The notes under the pieces: model-generated
Databases searched by the model: none
Told to the model about the DNA's origin: nothing
What the model saw: only the letters and a program-made list of their open reading frames with translations
Shown here: positions 1-5,610 of the stretch, in pieces
Position numbering within the stretch: the first letter of the stretch is position 1
How the letters are laid out: each line of letters opens with the position of its first letter
Assembly (NCBI GenBank): GCA_959022875.1
Contig: CAUFAM010000097.1
Span: 1-5,610, forward strand
Reading direction: 5' to 3'
Source: an uncultured Oscillospiraceae bacterium
Lineage (GTDB): Bacteria; Bacillota; Clostridia; Oscillospirales; Oscillospiraceae
DNA: 5,610 nt
Made by a program: the position numbers and the translations under genes

Positions 1-16
1 TAAGGGATGCAGCGCT

Positions 17-1423
17 GTGTACGAAATCATTAAAGCCTATTTGCAGTCGCACCGTCAGGAGCTGCTGGATGACATTCAGGCTCTGATCCGGATTCCCAGC
101 GTCACTGCGCCCCCTGAGCCGGATGCCCCTTTCGGCCGCGCCTGCGCCCAGGTACTGGACGAAGCGGTCCGTTTGGCCGAGTCCTTCGGCCTCTCCGCCC
201 ATATTCTGGAGCATAAAATCGCCTATACCGATCTGAACGACCTGCCTGCCCAGCTGGATATTCTCGTCCATCTGGACGTGGTCCCCCCCGGCGACGGCTG
301 GACCGTCACCCAGCCCTTCGTCCCCCTGTCCAAGGATGGCAGACTCTATGGGCGGGGCACCTCCGACGACAAAGGGCCCGCGGTGGCCGCTCTTTACGCC
401 ATGCGGGCTGTGAAAGAGCTGGGGATCCCCATGAAATACAATACCCGGCTCATTTTCGGGGCGGACGAGGAAACCGGCTCCCGGGATATTGATTGTTATT
501 ACAGCCATTTCTCCGAAGCTCCCTGCTCCTTTTCTCCAGACGGGGAATACCCTGTTATCAATCTGGAAAAGGGGGGCATCTATACCAGCTATTCCGGCAC
601 TTGGGAGGGTGAGTCCCCCCTGCCCTGCGTAGTGAGTGTAGATGGCGGAACGGTGGGAAATGCGGTCCCCGGGAAAGCTCAGGCAGTTACCATGGGCCTT
701 GACTGGGACACCGCCGTCCAAATCGCCCGCAAAACAGAAGCCCAGACCGGCATTACCTTCACCCTTGAACGGCAGGGGGAACAGATCCTGATTCAAGCTC
801 AGGGCCAAAGTGCCCACGCCTCCACCCCCTGGGAGGGCCGCAGTGCAATCACCGGGCTTTTACAGCTCATTGCCGCGCTTCCTTTTGCCCCCTGCCCCGG
901 CTTGACCAGACTGCATAACCTGCTGAAGCTCTTTCCCCATGGGGAGTTTTACGGGCGAGGCGCCGGGATCTACCAATCCGATGAAAAATCCGGTTTTCTC
1001 ACCCTCACATCCAACGTCATCCACTACACCCAGAACTCCATTTCCGGACGGGTTGACTGCCGCACTCCGCTGTGTGCCACCGAGGAAAACACCCTGGAGG
1101 TGCTGCGGGCAAACATGGCCCAATGCGGCTTCCTCCTGCCTGACAACTGCAGTATGCTTCCCCCCCACTATGTGCCGGAAGACTCCCCCTTTATCCAGAC
1201 ACTGCTTCGCTGCTACGAGCAGGTCATGGAGGAACCGGGATGCTGTCTGGCAATCGGGGGCGGCACCTACGCGCATTTCTTGAAAAACGGAGTGGCGTTT
1301 GGCGCTTCCAAGCTGGGCGTCGACTACTGCATACATGGCCCCAACGAATACCTTGTAGAAGAAGAAATTTTAAAGACCGCCCAGCTCTTTACCCTCGCCA
1401 TTGCGCAGCTGTGCGGAGCATAA
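17..1423 (+). CDS. M20 family metallodipeptidase, PepV/Sapep type
   Basis: This 468-residue protein is a probable cytoplasmic, metal-dependent (Zn or Mn) dipeptidase that releases amino acids from dipeptides. The M20 metal-site motifs are visible in order: HLDVVPPGDGW with H85 and D87; GRGTSDDKGP (112-121), whose first Asp, D117, is the likely bridging ligand; ADEETG (149-154) with general base E151 and ligand E152; SPDGEYP with D175; and HGPNEY near the C-terminus with H440. The inserted lid domain has SAHAST with H267, which in PepV contributes to the active site. The length and the spacing of these residues match PepV (about 470 residues) closely. The start is GTG at 17, with an AAGGG element at 2-6 and a rather long gap of 10 nt. 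The frame stays open to the left edge, so an upstream start is possible but is not needed by homology. The gene converges on the minus-strand operon. Substrate range is inferred from the family only. Confidence 0.92.
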   Translation: MYEIIKAYLQSHRQELLDDIQALIRIPSVTAPPEPDAPFGRACAQVLDEAVRLAESFGLSAHILEHKIAYTDLNDLPAQLDILVHLDVVPPGDGWTVTQPFVPLSKDGRLYGRGTSDDKGPAVAALYAMRAVKELGIPMKYNTRLIFGADEETGSRDIDCYYSHFSEAPCSFSPDGEYPVINLEKGGIYTSYSGTWEGESPLPCVVSVDGGTVGNAVPGKAQAVTMGLDWDTAVQIARKTEAQTGITFTLERQGEQILIQAQGQSAHASTPWEGRSAITGLLQLIAALPFAPCPGLTRLHNLLKLFPHGEFYGRGAGIYQSDEKSGFLTLTSNVIHYTQNSISGRVDCRTPLCATEENTLEVLRANMAQCGFLLPDNCSMLPPHYVPEDSPFIQTLLRCYEQVMEEPGCCLAIGGGTYAHFLKNGVAFGASKLGVDYCIHGPNEYLVEEEILKTAQLFTLAIAQLCGA

Positions 1424-1542
1424 GCCATGTCGGTTATGGCGCACATACTTTTTGATTGTCCGTAACGACCCGGCTAAGTGATAATGGTAAATTCTCTTTC
1501 CCCTCTCCTCTTCCATTCCCAACCAGCAAACCATCCCAAAAG

Positions 1543-1583
1543 AAAAGGCTGCACGCAAGCTTATGCTTGCGTGCAGCCTTTTT
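1543..1583. terminator. Bidirectional intrinsic terminator between convergent genes
   Basis: A perfect 14-bp GC-rich stem (GGCTGCACGCAAGC at 1547-1560 pairing with 1565-1578) closes a TTAT tetraloop. It is flanked by AAAA on the left (1543-1546) and TTTTT on the right (1579-1583), so a U-tract follows the stem on both strands and four extra A-T pairs can extend it. It lies 119 bp after the dipeptidase stop codon and 132 bp after the stop of the last intact minus-strand gene, and it serves both. Nothing recognisable lies between 1424 and 1542. Confidence 0.93.
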
Positions 1584-1710
1584 AATCCGACACTTCCGCA
1601 ACCTGCTTCAGCCGGGGTTTGATGGACGCCAGCACATATGCCGTCCGGCCCTGAGGGTAGGCCAGGCTGGCTATGGGAGGCTTGGATGGAACAAAGAGGG
1701 AACTGCGCGC
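1582..1710 (-). pseudogene. C-terminal remnant of a lost fourth operon gene (candidate)
   Basis: Read on the minus strand, 42 codons without a stop run from just after a TAA at 1713-1711 to a TAA at 1584-1582. They end with SIKPRLKQVAEVSD, preceded by a segment containing AYPQGRTAYVL. There is no ATG in frame and no ribosome binding site. The only plausible internal start, a GTG at 1635, would give 17 residues. About two thirds of third codon positions are G or C (29 of 42), like the neighbouring genes, and the sequence reads like an amphipathic protein terminus. The stop codon touches the base of the terminator hairpin, which is where the stop of the last gene of an operon normally sits, while the intact upstream gene stops 132 bp earlier. 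I infer that a gene once ended here and lost its 5' part by deletion. I do not recognise the family. A chance open stretch of this length remains possible. Confidence 0.4.
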
Positions 1711-1715
1711 TTACT

Positions 1716-2426
1716 TTACTCTTTGGCTGCAGTTACCATTTTCACAATGCCCTTTTTATAGAGGAAGTAGGCCCAGCCGATGGCAATGGGGATGGCACCC
1801 AGAACGGCAAAGCCCTGATAGCCGGACATGCCGGGGATAAACAGCAGCGCCAGCACGGTGGCCACTGCGGGGGCAATGACGATAAGGTTCTTGTTCTTTA
1901 CATAGTGATCACCGGAGCCCTTGGCAAACAGGCCCAGCAGCAAGGAACCAAACAGGGCGGGAATGACATACTGGGTGGCGGTCTTCACCGCAGGCAGGGC
2001 AAACACGGGCTCCAGAGGCTTCAGCAGCAGCACGCCCAGGGCAATGATAATGATGGTCTCGATGGAGGAGATTGCCACCGCGTAGGAGGAGACGGCGTCC
2101 GACTCCTCGGTGTTAGCCTCCACCCCGGCAATCTGCTGGGCGGAAATGACCACAGGCAGCTTCAGGTTCATCACGTTGCCGGTGATGAAGGTAATGTAGG
2201 AGGAGGAACCCAGGACCGGAGCAAAGCCGATAATTTCCGAAAAATCCAGAGGGAGCATCATGGCCAGAATACCGATGGCCGCCTGGGCAATCATGGCAAA
2301 GCTGGGGAAACAGTCGTAAATCGCGCACATCACAATAGGAATGCCTACCATCAGGGCCAGAGCAATAAGTGAACCAATCCGGCCGACTCGATGTACGCTG
2401 TCCATATAACTGCTGTTCTTTTTCAT
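1716..2426 (-). CDS. Small polytopic membrane protein, partner of the DUF5058-type protein
   Basis: This 236-residue integral membrane protein has about six hydrophobic segments, roughly at residues 18-38, 42-60, 113-135, 152-168, 180-198 and 204-223. A glycine- and serine-rich stretch with the motif GFAPVLGSSSYITFITGN (67-84), followed by KLPVV, may be a re-entrant or substrate-facing loop. An acidic loop (ANTEESD, 104-110) precedes the third main helix. The last residues are basic, which fits a cytoplasmic C-terminus. It has no signal peptide, ATPase or enzyme motif. The start is firm: GGGAGG at 2439-2434 lies 7 nt before the ATG, and only 13 bp separate it from the preceding stop. It is co-transcribed with the AbgB-like hydrolase and the DUF5058-type protein, so I infer a subunit of a two-protein transporter for the hydrolase substrate or product. 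Proteins of this kind may carry channel-like names in databases, but I see no MscS motif and would not use that name. Confidence 0.8.
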   Translation of the reverse strand: MKKNSSYMDSVHRVGRIGSLIALALMVGIPIVMCAIYDCFPSFAMIAQAAIGILAMMLPLDFSEIIGFAPVLGSSSYITFITGNVMNLKLPVVISAQQIAGVEANTEESDAVSSYAVAISSIETIIIIALGVLLLKPLEPVFALPAVKTATQYVIPALFGSLLLGLFAKGSGDHYVKNKNLIVIAPAVATVLALLFIPGMSGYQGFAVLGAIPIAIGWAYFLYKKGIVKMVTAAKE

Positions 2427-2439
2427 GTCAGTCCCTCCC

Positions 2440-3156
2440 TTAAATCACCTGGGTCCAGAACACGGCGGAAGCCATGCCCAGGATCAGGGTAAACGCCATA
2501 ATAAAATCGCCCAGCCAGGCCCAGCCGGTCTTTTCCACAATTTTCTTCAGAATAAAGGCAATGACCAGACTGGTCACCAGAACCAGCATGCTCACAACGC
2601 CCTGGAAAATCTGGAAAATGGCCAGAACAGGCATAAGGGCCAGCATGAAACAGGAGTTTACGATGGTACCAAAGCCGGACTTATTTTTTCCCAGCTTGTT
2701 AACACCGCCGATGATCTGCTTGCCGAACAGGGCGTTGATGAACACACCAGCGATAATACCAGTACTCATCACCAGCATAACCGCGCCGAAGGTATCGGCA
2801 CCGGACTCCATCGCCTGGGTCATATCGCTGAAGCCCAGGGCGGAGGTCGCCAGCTGGGCGGCAATCAGCTCATAGCTGACGGAGCCAACTACGCTCAGGC
2901 GGAACCAGGCCCAGGGAATGCCGATGATGGCAGACAGGGTGATAAGGCCGGCCACAATGGCTACCGAGGGAATAACCGATGCGGAAAGGGCGTTCTTGCG
3001 GATTTTCTTTAACGTCTCTTCCGAGATTCCCAGCTCCAGAGCCCGGGCACGGGACTTCTTCCAGAACACCAGGCAAAGACCGATCATAAACAGCAGGGCG
3101 ATAATCACCAGCACATATAGGGTGGAGCTGTTTGCCAATTCAGAAAAACTTTTCAT
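2440..3156 (-). CDS. DUF5058 family membrane protein, putative permease subunit
   Basis: This 238-residue polytopic membrane protein resembles the DUF5058 family, which has no established function. Numbering from the chosen start, TM1 is about 12-32. A charged cytoplasmic stretch follows (WKKSRARALELGISEETLKK, 33-52), then TM2 (about 58-79). A conserved-looking segment, IPWAWFRLSVVGSVSYEL (80-97), is the family hallmark I recognise. Further helices lie near 123-142, 165-185, 187-204 and 216-234. The start is ATG at 3156, not the in-frame ATG at 3162: AAAGGAG (3170-3164) is 7 nt from the former but only 1 nt from the latter, and the resulting N-terminus MKSFSELANS is typical of the family. It follows the hydrolase stop by 12 bp, and the TAA overlaps its ribosome binding site, which suggests translational coupling. 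A role in importing the hydrolase substrate together with the next gene product is inference from context. Confidence 0.82.
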   Translation of the reverse strand: MKSFSELANSSTLYVLVIIALLFMIGLCLVFWKKSRARALELGISEETLKKIRKNALSASVIPSVAIVAGLITLSAIIGIPWAWFRLSVVGSVSYELIAAQLATSALGFSDMTQAMESGADTFGAVMLVMSTGIIAGVFINALFGKQIIGGVNKLGKNKSGFGTIVNSCFMLALMPVLAIFQIFQGVVSMLVLVTSLVIAFILKKIVEKTGWAWLGDFIMAFTLILGMASAVFWTQVI

Positions 3157-3163
3157 TTCCATT

Positions 3164-3171
3164 CTCCTTTA
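3164..3171 (-). promoter_or_regulatory. Ribosome binding site overlapping the upstream stop codon
   Basis: The minus strand reads TAAAGGAG. The TAA (3171-3169) is the hydrolase stop codon and runs straight into the Shine-Dalgarno AAAGGAG. The 7-nt spacing to ATG 3156 decides the start of the DUF5058-type gene and indicates coupled translation of the two genes. Confidence 0.85.
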
Positions 3172-4602
3172 GCTTCGATTCAGCATGGGCTTCACATCGT
3201 CTGGGGTGGGGCACTCATACTTCTCTCCCACTTCTTTTCGGTGCTCTTCTTTGGCTTTTTCAATCAGTTCGGGGTTTTCCAGCAGGGTGACCGCGGTGTA
3301 GGCCATCACCTTGCCCGCATAGATCAGGCCCTCATGGGCAATGGGGCTCTTGGCCTGGGCCGTCTGCTGCCATGAGTGGGCGGGGGTGCCCTGAACGCTG
3401 GTGGCGGCCACCATCTGGGCAGTGGGAACCACATGGGACACATCGCCCACATCGGTGGAACCGGGCAGGATCAAAGCGCTGGGTACATAGTCAAAGGCCG
3501 TCCCCAGAAGCTTTTCGCCAGCATACGCTTCCACATCTGCAAGCCCGGTCTGCATCTTCAGCGTGCTCACAATGGAACCCCGGTCCGTCTCGCTGAGAGT
3601 CTCGTAGATCTCCTCGGCGTACTCCTTGGCTTCCTGGGAGAACTGGATTCCCCCCATCTCCACGTTGCACCGGCCCATCACAGCGGAAATGGTGCGGTTG
3701 GGGGTAAAGTCGGAAATACCGGTGTCAATTTCCACCGACACCTCGGTCTCGGTCATCATGGCCGCTCCCTGGGCAATTTTCAGCACCCGGGGATAGATCT
3801 CGTCCACCTGGTACTTTTTGGGGGCGCGTACATAGTAATAAAGGGCTGCGGTGTCCTGCACCACATTGGGGGCCTGGCCGCCCACATCCAAAAAGGCGTA
3901 GTGGATTCTGGCCTGGTCAATGATGTGTTCCCGCAGATAATTGACGCCCACATTCATCAGCTCCGCCGCATCCAGGGCGCTGCGGCCCAGTTCGGGACAG
4001 GCGGCGGCATGGGCGGTTCTGCCTTTAAAGCGGAACACCACGTCGATCTCCGACAAGGAAGAGGGCGCCCACACCGCGTTCATGGTGTTGGGGTGCCAGG
4101 TAAGGGCCACATCCATACAGTCAAAGACGCCGTCCCGGGCCATGAAGGTCTTGCCGCAGCCGGCCTCCTCAGCGGGGCAGCCAAAGTAGACCACCGTGCC
4201 CTGCATGTTCCGCTCTTTCATAAAGTCCTTGGTGGCAACCGCCGCCGCCAGGGCTCCGGCGCCCAGGTTGCAGTGGCCGCAGCCGTGGCCGGGTTCTCCC
4301 TCCTGGACCGGCTCCTTTTGGCTGACACAGGCCTTCTGGCTCATGGAAGCCAGGGCGTCATACTCGCCCAAAAATCCGATGACCGGCTTGCCTGCACCGT
4401 ACACCGCTTTGAAGGCAGTGGGGATTCCCGCCAACCCCTCTTCCACCTCAAACCCCTCTTGCTTCAGGGCCTGGATCAACGTTGCCGCGGACTGAAACTC
4501 CTTAAAGCCCACTTCGGGATGATCCCAGATTTCATCGCTGACGCCGATAAAAAGTTCCTTTTTGTCCTCCACCAGCTTGCTGATCAATTCCTTGCTGTTC
4601 AT
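3169..4602 (-). CDS. M20 amidohydrolase, AbgB-like (aminobenzoyl-glutamate hydrolase subunit B family)
   Basis: This 477-residue cytoplasmic metallo-amidohydrolase is close in length to E. coli AbgB (about 480), which with AbgA splits p-aminobenzoyl-glutamate. Motifs in order are DHPEVGFKE (27-35); GFLGEYDAL (76-84); GHGCGHCNLG (105-114), which supplies metal-ligand His and Cys; GCPAEEAGCG (141-150), with E145 and E146 as general base and ligand; TWHP with H170; RTAHAA with H198 in the dimerisation domain; GSTDVGDVSHVVPT (381-394); and TPAHSW with H409. All the residues expected for catalysis appear present. The start is ATG 4602, preceded 6 nt away by GAGGAG. The frame is open further, to an ATG at 4746, but the promoter -10 lies inside that extension. 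No AbgA-like or AbgT-like gene is nearby. The enzyme may therefore work alone on some N-acyl or dipeptide-like amide. The family is clear but the substrate is not. Confidence 0.9.
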   Translation of the reverse strand: MNSKELISKLVEDKKELFIGVSDEIWDHPEVGFKEFQSAATLIQALKQEGFEVEEGLAGIPTAFKAVYGAGKPVIGFLGEYDALASMSQKACVSQKEPVQEGEPGHGCGHCNLGAGALAAAVATKDFMKERNMQGTVVYFGCPAEEAGCGKTFMARDGVFDCMDVALTWHPNTMNAVWAPSSLSEIDVVFRFKGRTAHAAACPELGRSALDAAELMNVGVNYLREHIIDQARIHYAFLDVGGQAPNVVQDTAALYYYVRAPKKYQVDEIYPRVLKIAQGAAMMTETEVSVEIDTGISDFTPNRTISAVMGRCNVEMGGIQFSQEAKEYAEEIYETLSETDRGSIVSTLKMQTGLADVEAYAGEKLLGTAFDYVPSALILPGSTDVGDVSHVVPTAQMVAATSVQGTPAHSWQQTAQAKSPIAHEGLIYAGKVMAYTAVTLLENPELIEKAKEEHRKEVGEKYECPTPDDVKPMLNRS

Positions 4603-4608
4603 AACCCA

Positions 4609-4614
4609 CTCCTC
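4609..4614 (-). promoter_or_regulatory. Ribosome binding site of the AbgB-like gene
   Basis: GAGGAG on the minus strand sits 6 nt before ATG 4602. It fixes that ATG as the start, because the ATG at 4746, 48 codons upstream in the same frame, lies upstream of the promoter. Confidence 0.85.
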
Positions 4615-4628
4615 TTCCCTGTTGTTAT

Positions 4629-4651
4629 TTAAAGAATATATTAAAGAATAT
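4629..4651. repeat. Tandem 11-bp direct repeat in the operon leader
   Basis: TTAAAGAATAT occurs at 4629-4639 and again at 4641-4651, so the copies are 12 bp apart, a little over one helical turn. They lie between the minus-strand transcription start (about 4663) and the ribosome binding site. A regulator bound here could block initiation or elongation. An AT-rich coincidence is possible, but an exact 11-base copy at this spacing favours an operator. Confidence 0.55.
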
Positions 4652-4658
4652 TCCTTAA
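4641..4658. promoter_or_regulatory. Imperfect 18-bp palindrome, candidate operator
   Basis: TTAAAGAATATTCCTTAA is a palindrome with 8 of 9 pairs matching, and it overlaps the second copy of the direct repeat. It sits just downstream of the minus promoter. Its right arm, TATTCCTTA (4649-4657), recurs at 4869-4877, just before the ribosome binding site of the divergent gene. This would suit one regulator acting on both transcripts, but binding is inference. Confidence 0.45.
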
Positions 4659-4669
4659 TGCACGGCTTT

Positions 4670-4697
4670 ATTATACTCTCTTTTCCGGGATGGTCAA
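4670..4697 (-). promoter_or_regulatory. Sigma-A-type promoter of the AbgB-like operon
   Basis: On the minus strand, TTGACC (4697-4692) and a perfect TATAAT (4675-4670) are separated by 16 bp. The predicted start is near 4663, giving a leader of about 60 nt that carries the direct repeat and palindrome. It is the only convincing promoter before the hydrolase gene. Confidence 0.8.
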
Positions 4698-4717
4698 TTG
4701 GTTTATATTCCAAATTG
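4695..4717. repeat. Imperfect inverted repeat overlapping the operon -35
   Basis: CAATTGG (4695-4701) and CCAAATTG (4710-4717) form an inverted repeat with one bulged base around an 8-bp AT spacer. The left arm overlaps the -35 element of the minus promoter. CAATTGGT recurs at 4770-4777, just upstream of the plus promoter, within the palindrome CCAATTGG (4769-4776). It is a possible regulator site with modest support. Confidence 0.35.
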
Positions 4718-4754
4718 TTTTTGCCCGTTTTAGATATAACGCACAATCTATTTG

Positions 4755-4767
4755 GCGGGCCGCCCGC
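4755..4767. repeat. GC-rich 13-bp palindrome between divergent promoters
   Basis: GCGGGC-C-GCCCGC is a perfect inverted repeat with a one-base centre. It stands out in otherwise AT-rich intergenic DNA. It lies upstream of both -35 elements, 25 bp from the plus one and 57 bp from the minus one, which would suit a site for an activator or a shared regulator. No T-run follows directly, so it is not a terminator. Confidence 0.4.
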
Positions 4768-4792
4768 TCCAATTGGTCGGTTTTTTGAGCCG

Positions 4793-4821
4793 TTGACAAC
4801 TTTGCATTTCTGCCTTATGAT
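4793..4821 (+). promoter_or_regulatory. Strong sigma-A-type promoter of the divergent gene
   Basis: TTGACA (4793-4798) and TATGAT (4816-4821) are 17 bp apart, which is near consensus. The start would be near 4828, giving a leader of about 67 nt. The -35 sits inside a small palindrome, GTTGACAAC (4792-4800). A promoter this strong needs no activator, so any control is likely repression or autoregulation. Confidence 0.88.
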
Positions 4822-4883
4822 GAATAAAAGTCACTTTTTCAGCCGGATTGTGCTGCCATTCTGAATACTATTCCTTATATTTC

Positions 4884-4888
4884 GGAGG
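4884..4888 (+). promoter_or_regulatory. Ribosome binding site of the divergent gene
   Basis: GGAGG lies 6 nt before ATG 4895, a strong site that fixes the start of the partial gene. TATTCCTTA (4869-4877), shared with the operon leader, is immediately upstream. Confidence 0.88.
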
Positions 4889-4894
4889 CCCGCC

Positions 4895-5610
4895 ATGAAA
4901 GTCAAAATCGCATTATTGGTAAAAGAACATTTTGCGCAATACTGCCGGGATACCTTCTTGACGGAGACGGAGGACATGGTTCTTTCGTTTTTTACCTATG
5001 TGACACTGGAGGAAATGGTCGCCACCTATCACGACATTTTGGAGCAATACGATGCGGTTATCGTCAGCGGCCTGCTGCCCTATACGGTGCTGCACAATGT
5101 TGCCCAGCCCGGCCATCCCATTCTGGAATGTTTCCGGTATGACATCGAGAACACCTACCGCCTTGTCATCCGGGAGAGCATAAAGCGCAATTGTCTTGAC
5201 CTGTCCCGGGTAGGAATCGAGGCCCTTCCCCCGGGTGTCTCCCTCCAACAGGCCATTGAAGAAAATACCTTCCCCCACTACGCCAAGCTTTTTGAAGGGC
5301 AATTTCTCTCTCTGGATCTGGAGGCGCTGAAAATTCAGGAAGATAATATTTCCCTGGGCTACAAAAAGCTCTACGAAGAGGGGAAAATCGACTATATTCT
5401 CACCTATTTTTACAGCGCCGTGGAGACCATGCAGAAGCTGGGCATTGACTGCTACTACCTCTACCCCAGTGAAAAGGAATTTTACCGGGTGATGGATCTG
5501 GCCTGCGGCAAGGTCTCTCTGCCCCAGGCGGAAAAGCGCTCCCCTGCGGTCATCCACCTGACTCTGCGCCCCGCTCAGGTGGGCGGGGTGGGGACGGAGC
5601 TGAAGATCGC
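4895..5610 (+). CDS. Probable transcriptional regulator, N-terminal sensor domain (3' partial)
   Basis: The frame is open from ATG 4895 to the right edge: 238 codons, starting MKVKIALLVKEHF, with the end missing. A strong promoter and GGAGG support it as a real gene. Alternating beta strands and helices are suggested: KVKIALLV (2-9), YDAVIVSGLLPY (52-63), KIDYILTYF (164-172), then a helix (SAVETMQKLG, 174-183) and DCYYLYPSE (185-193). This layout looks like a Rossmann-like or periplasmic-binding-protein-like ligand domain, loosely similar to the PrpR N-terminal type. I recall similar N-termini in Firmicute regulators that carry a helix-turn-helix further on, but no DNA-binding motif lies in the visible part. 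It has no signal peptide or membrane helix, so it is cytoplasmic. Its position, divergent from the amidohydrolase operon and sharing the control region, is the usual one for a pathway regulator. A signalling enzyme such as a diguanylate cyclase or kinase is not excluded. Confidence 0.7.
   Translation, partial: MKVKIALLVKEHFAQYCRDTFLTETEDMVLSFFTYVTLEEMVATYHDILEQYDAVIVSGLLPYTVLHNVAQPGHPILECFRYDIENTYRLVIRESIKRNCLDLSRVGIEALPPGVSLQQAIEENTFPHYAKLFEGQFLSLDLEALKIQEDNISLGYKKLYEEGKIDYILTYFYSAVETMQKLGIDCYYLYPSEKEFYRVMDLACGKVSLPQAEKRSPAVIHLTLRPAQVGGVGTELKI

Noticed and set aside
1..3. TAA as the stop codon of an upstream gene
   Set aside because: It is at the window edge with no preceding sequence, so it cannot be tested.
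1638..2372. A 244-codon open frame on the plus strand opposite the last membrane protein
   Set aside because: It has a skewed Gly, Asn, Gln and His composition and no hydrophobic or motif structure. It is the antisense shadow of a membrane protein gene, as is the similar frame at 2425-3012.
3376..4632. A 418-codon open frame on the plus strand, antisense to the AbgB-like gene
   Set aside because: It is rich in Gly, His and Leu with no family signature, has no ribosome binding site, and mirrors the high-GC codons of the clearly homologous minus-strand gene.
4603..4746. N-terminal extension of the AbgB-like protein starting at ATG 4746
   Set aside because: The extension spans the TATAAT and TTGACC elements, shows no family similarity and has no ribosome binding site. 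ATG 4602 has a well-spaced GAGGAG and gives the normal family length.
4755..4788. Rho-independent terminator formed by the GC palindrome and the T-run at 4781-4786
   Set aside because: The 6-bp stem has a one-base centre, too tight to form an RNA hairpin as written, and 13 bases separate it from the T-run. It also lies upstream of both promoters, where no transcript is expected to end.
4822..4894. A riboswitch or attenuator in the leader of the divergent gene
   Set aside because: The leader is only about 67 nt and shows just weak short inverted pairs (CAGC/GCTG at 4840-4855, TTCAG/CTGAA at 4838-4865), with no terminator-like hairpin.
4913..5557. A 214-codon open frame on the minus strand opposite the divergent gene
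   Set aside because: The plus-strand frame has a near-consensus promoter, GGAGG and a sensible alpha/beta protein. The minus frame has none of these, and its stop lies just inside the start of the plus gene.

Overview
The window looks like chromosome from a moderately GC-rich, anaerobic-type Firmicute, most likely a clostridial gut lineage (Oscillospiraceae or Lachnospiraceae). This is inferred from strong GGAGG-type ribosome binding sites, sigma-A-like promoters, GC-biased third codon positions beside AT-rich intergenic DNA, and the gene families present. No marker gene fixes the taxon.

Layout from left to right. (1) A plus-strand gene (17-1423) encodes an M20 metallodipeptidase of the PepV/Sapep type. 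(2) A gap of 292 bp holds a near-perfect bidirectional hairpin terminator (1543-1583) shared with the convergent operon. It also holds a 42-codon open tail (1582-1710, minus) that looks like the C-terminal stub of a lost gene. (3) A minus-strand operon reads from about 4663 down to 1543. It runs from an AbgB-like M20 amidohydrolase (4602-3169), through a DUF5058-type membrane protein (3156-2440), to a second polytopic membrane protein (2426-1716). The genes are 12-13 bp apart, and each downstream gene has its own strong ribosome binding site at or just after the previous stop codon. (4) A divergent control region (4603-4894) has one good promoter in each direction and several operator-like repeats. 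(5) A plus-strand gene (4895 to beyond the right edge) is only partly present. It is probably a regulator with an N-terminal sensor domain.

How the genes may work together (inference): the two small membrane proteins would form a two-subunit permease that brings in an N-acyl amino acid or aminobenzoyl-glutamate-like amide. The cytoplasmic AbgB-like enzyme would hydrolyse it, and the divergent protein would sense the compound and control the operon. The PepV-like dipeptidase is a separate, convergent unit that also releases amino acids from small peptides. The substrate cannot be read from the sequence. The least understood parts are the two-protein membrane module and the sensor domain of the divergent gene.
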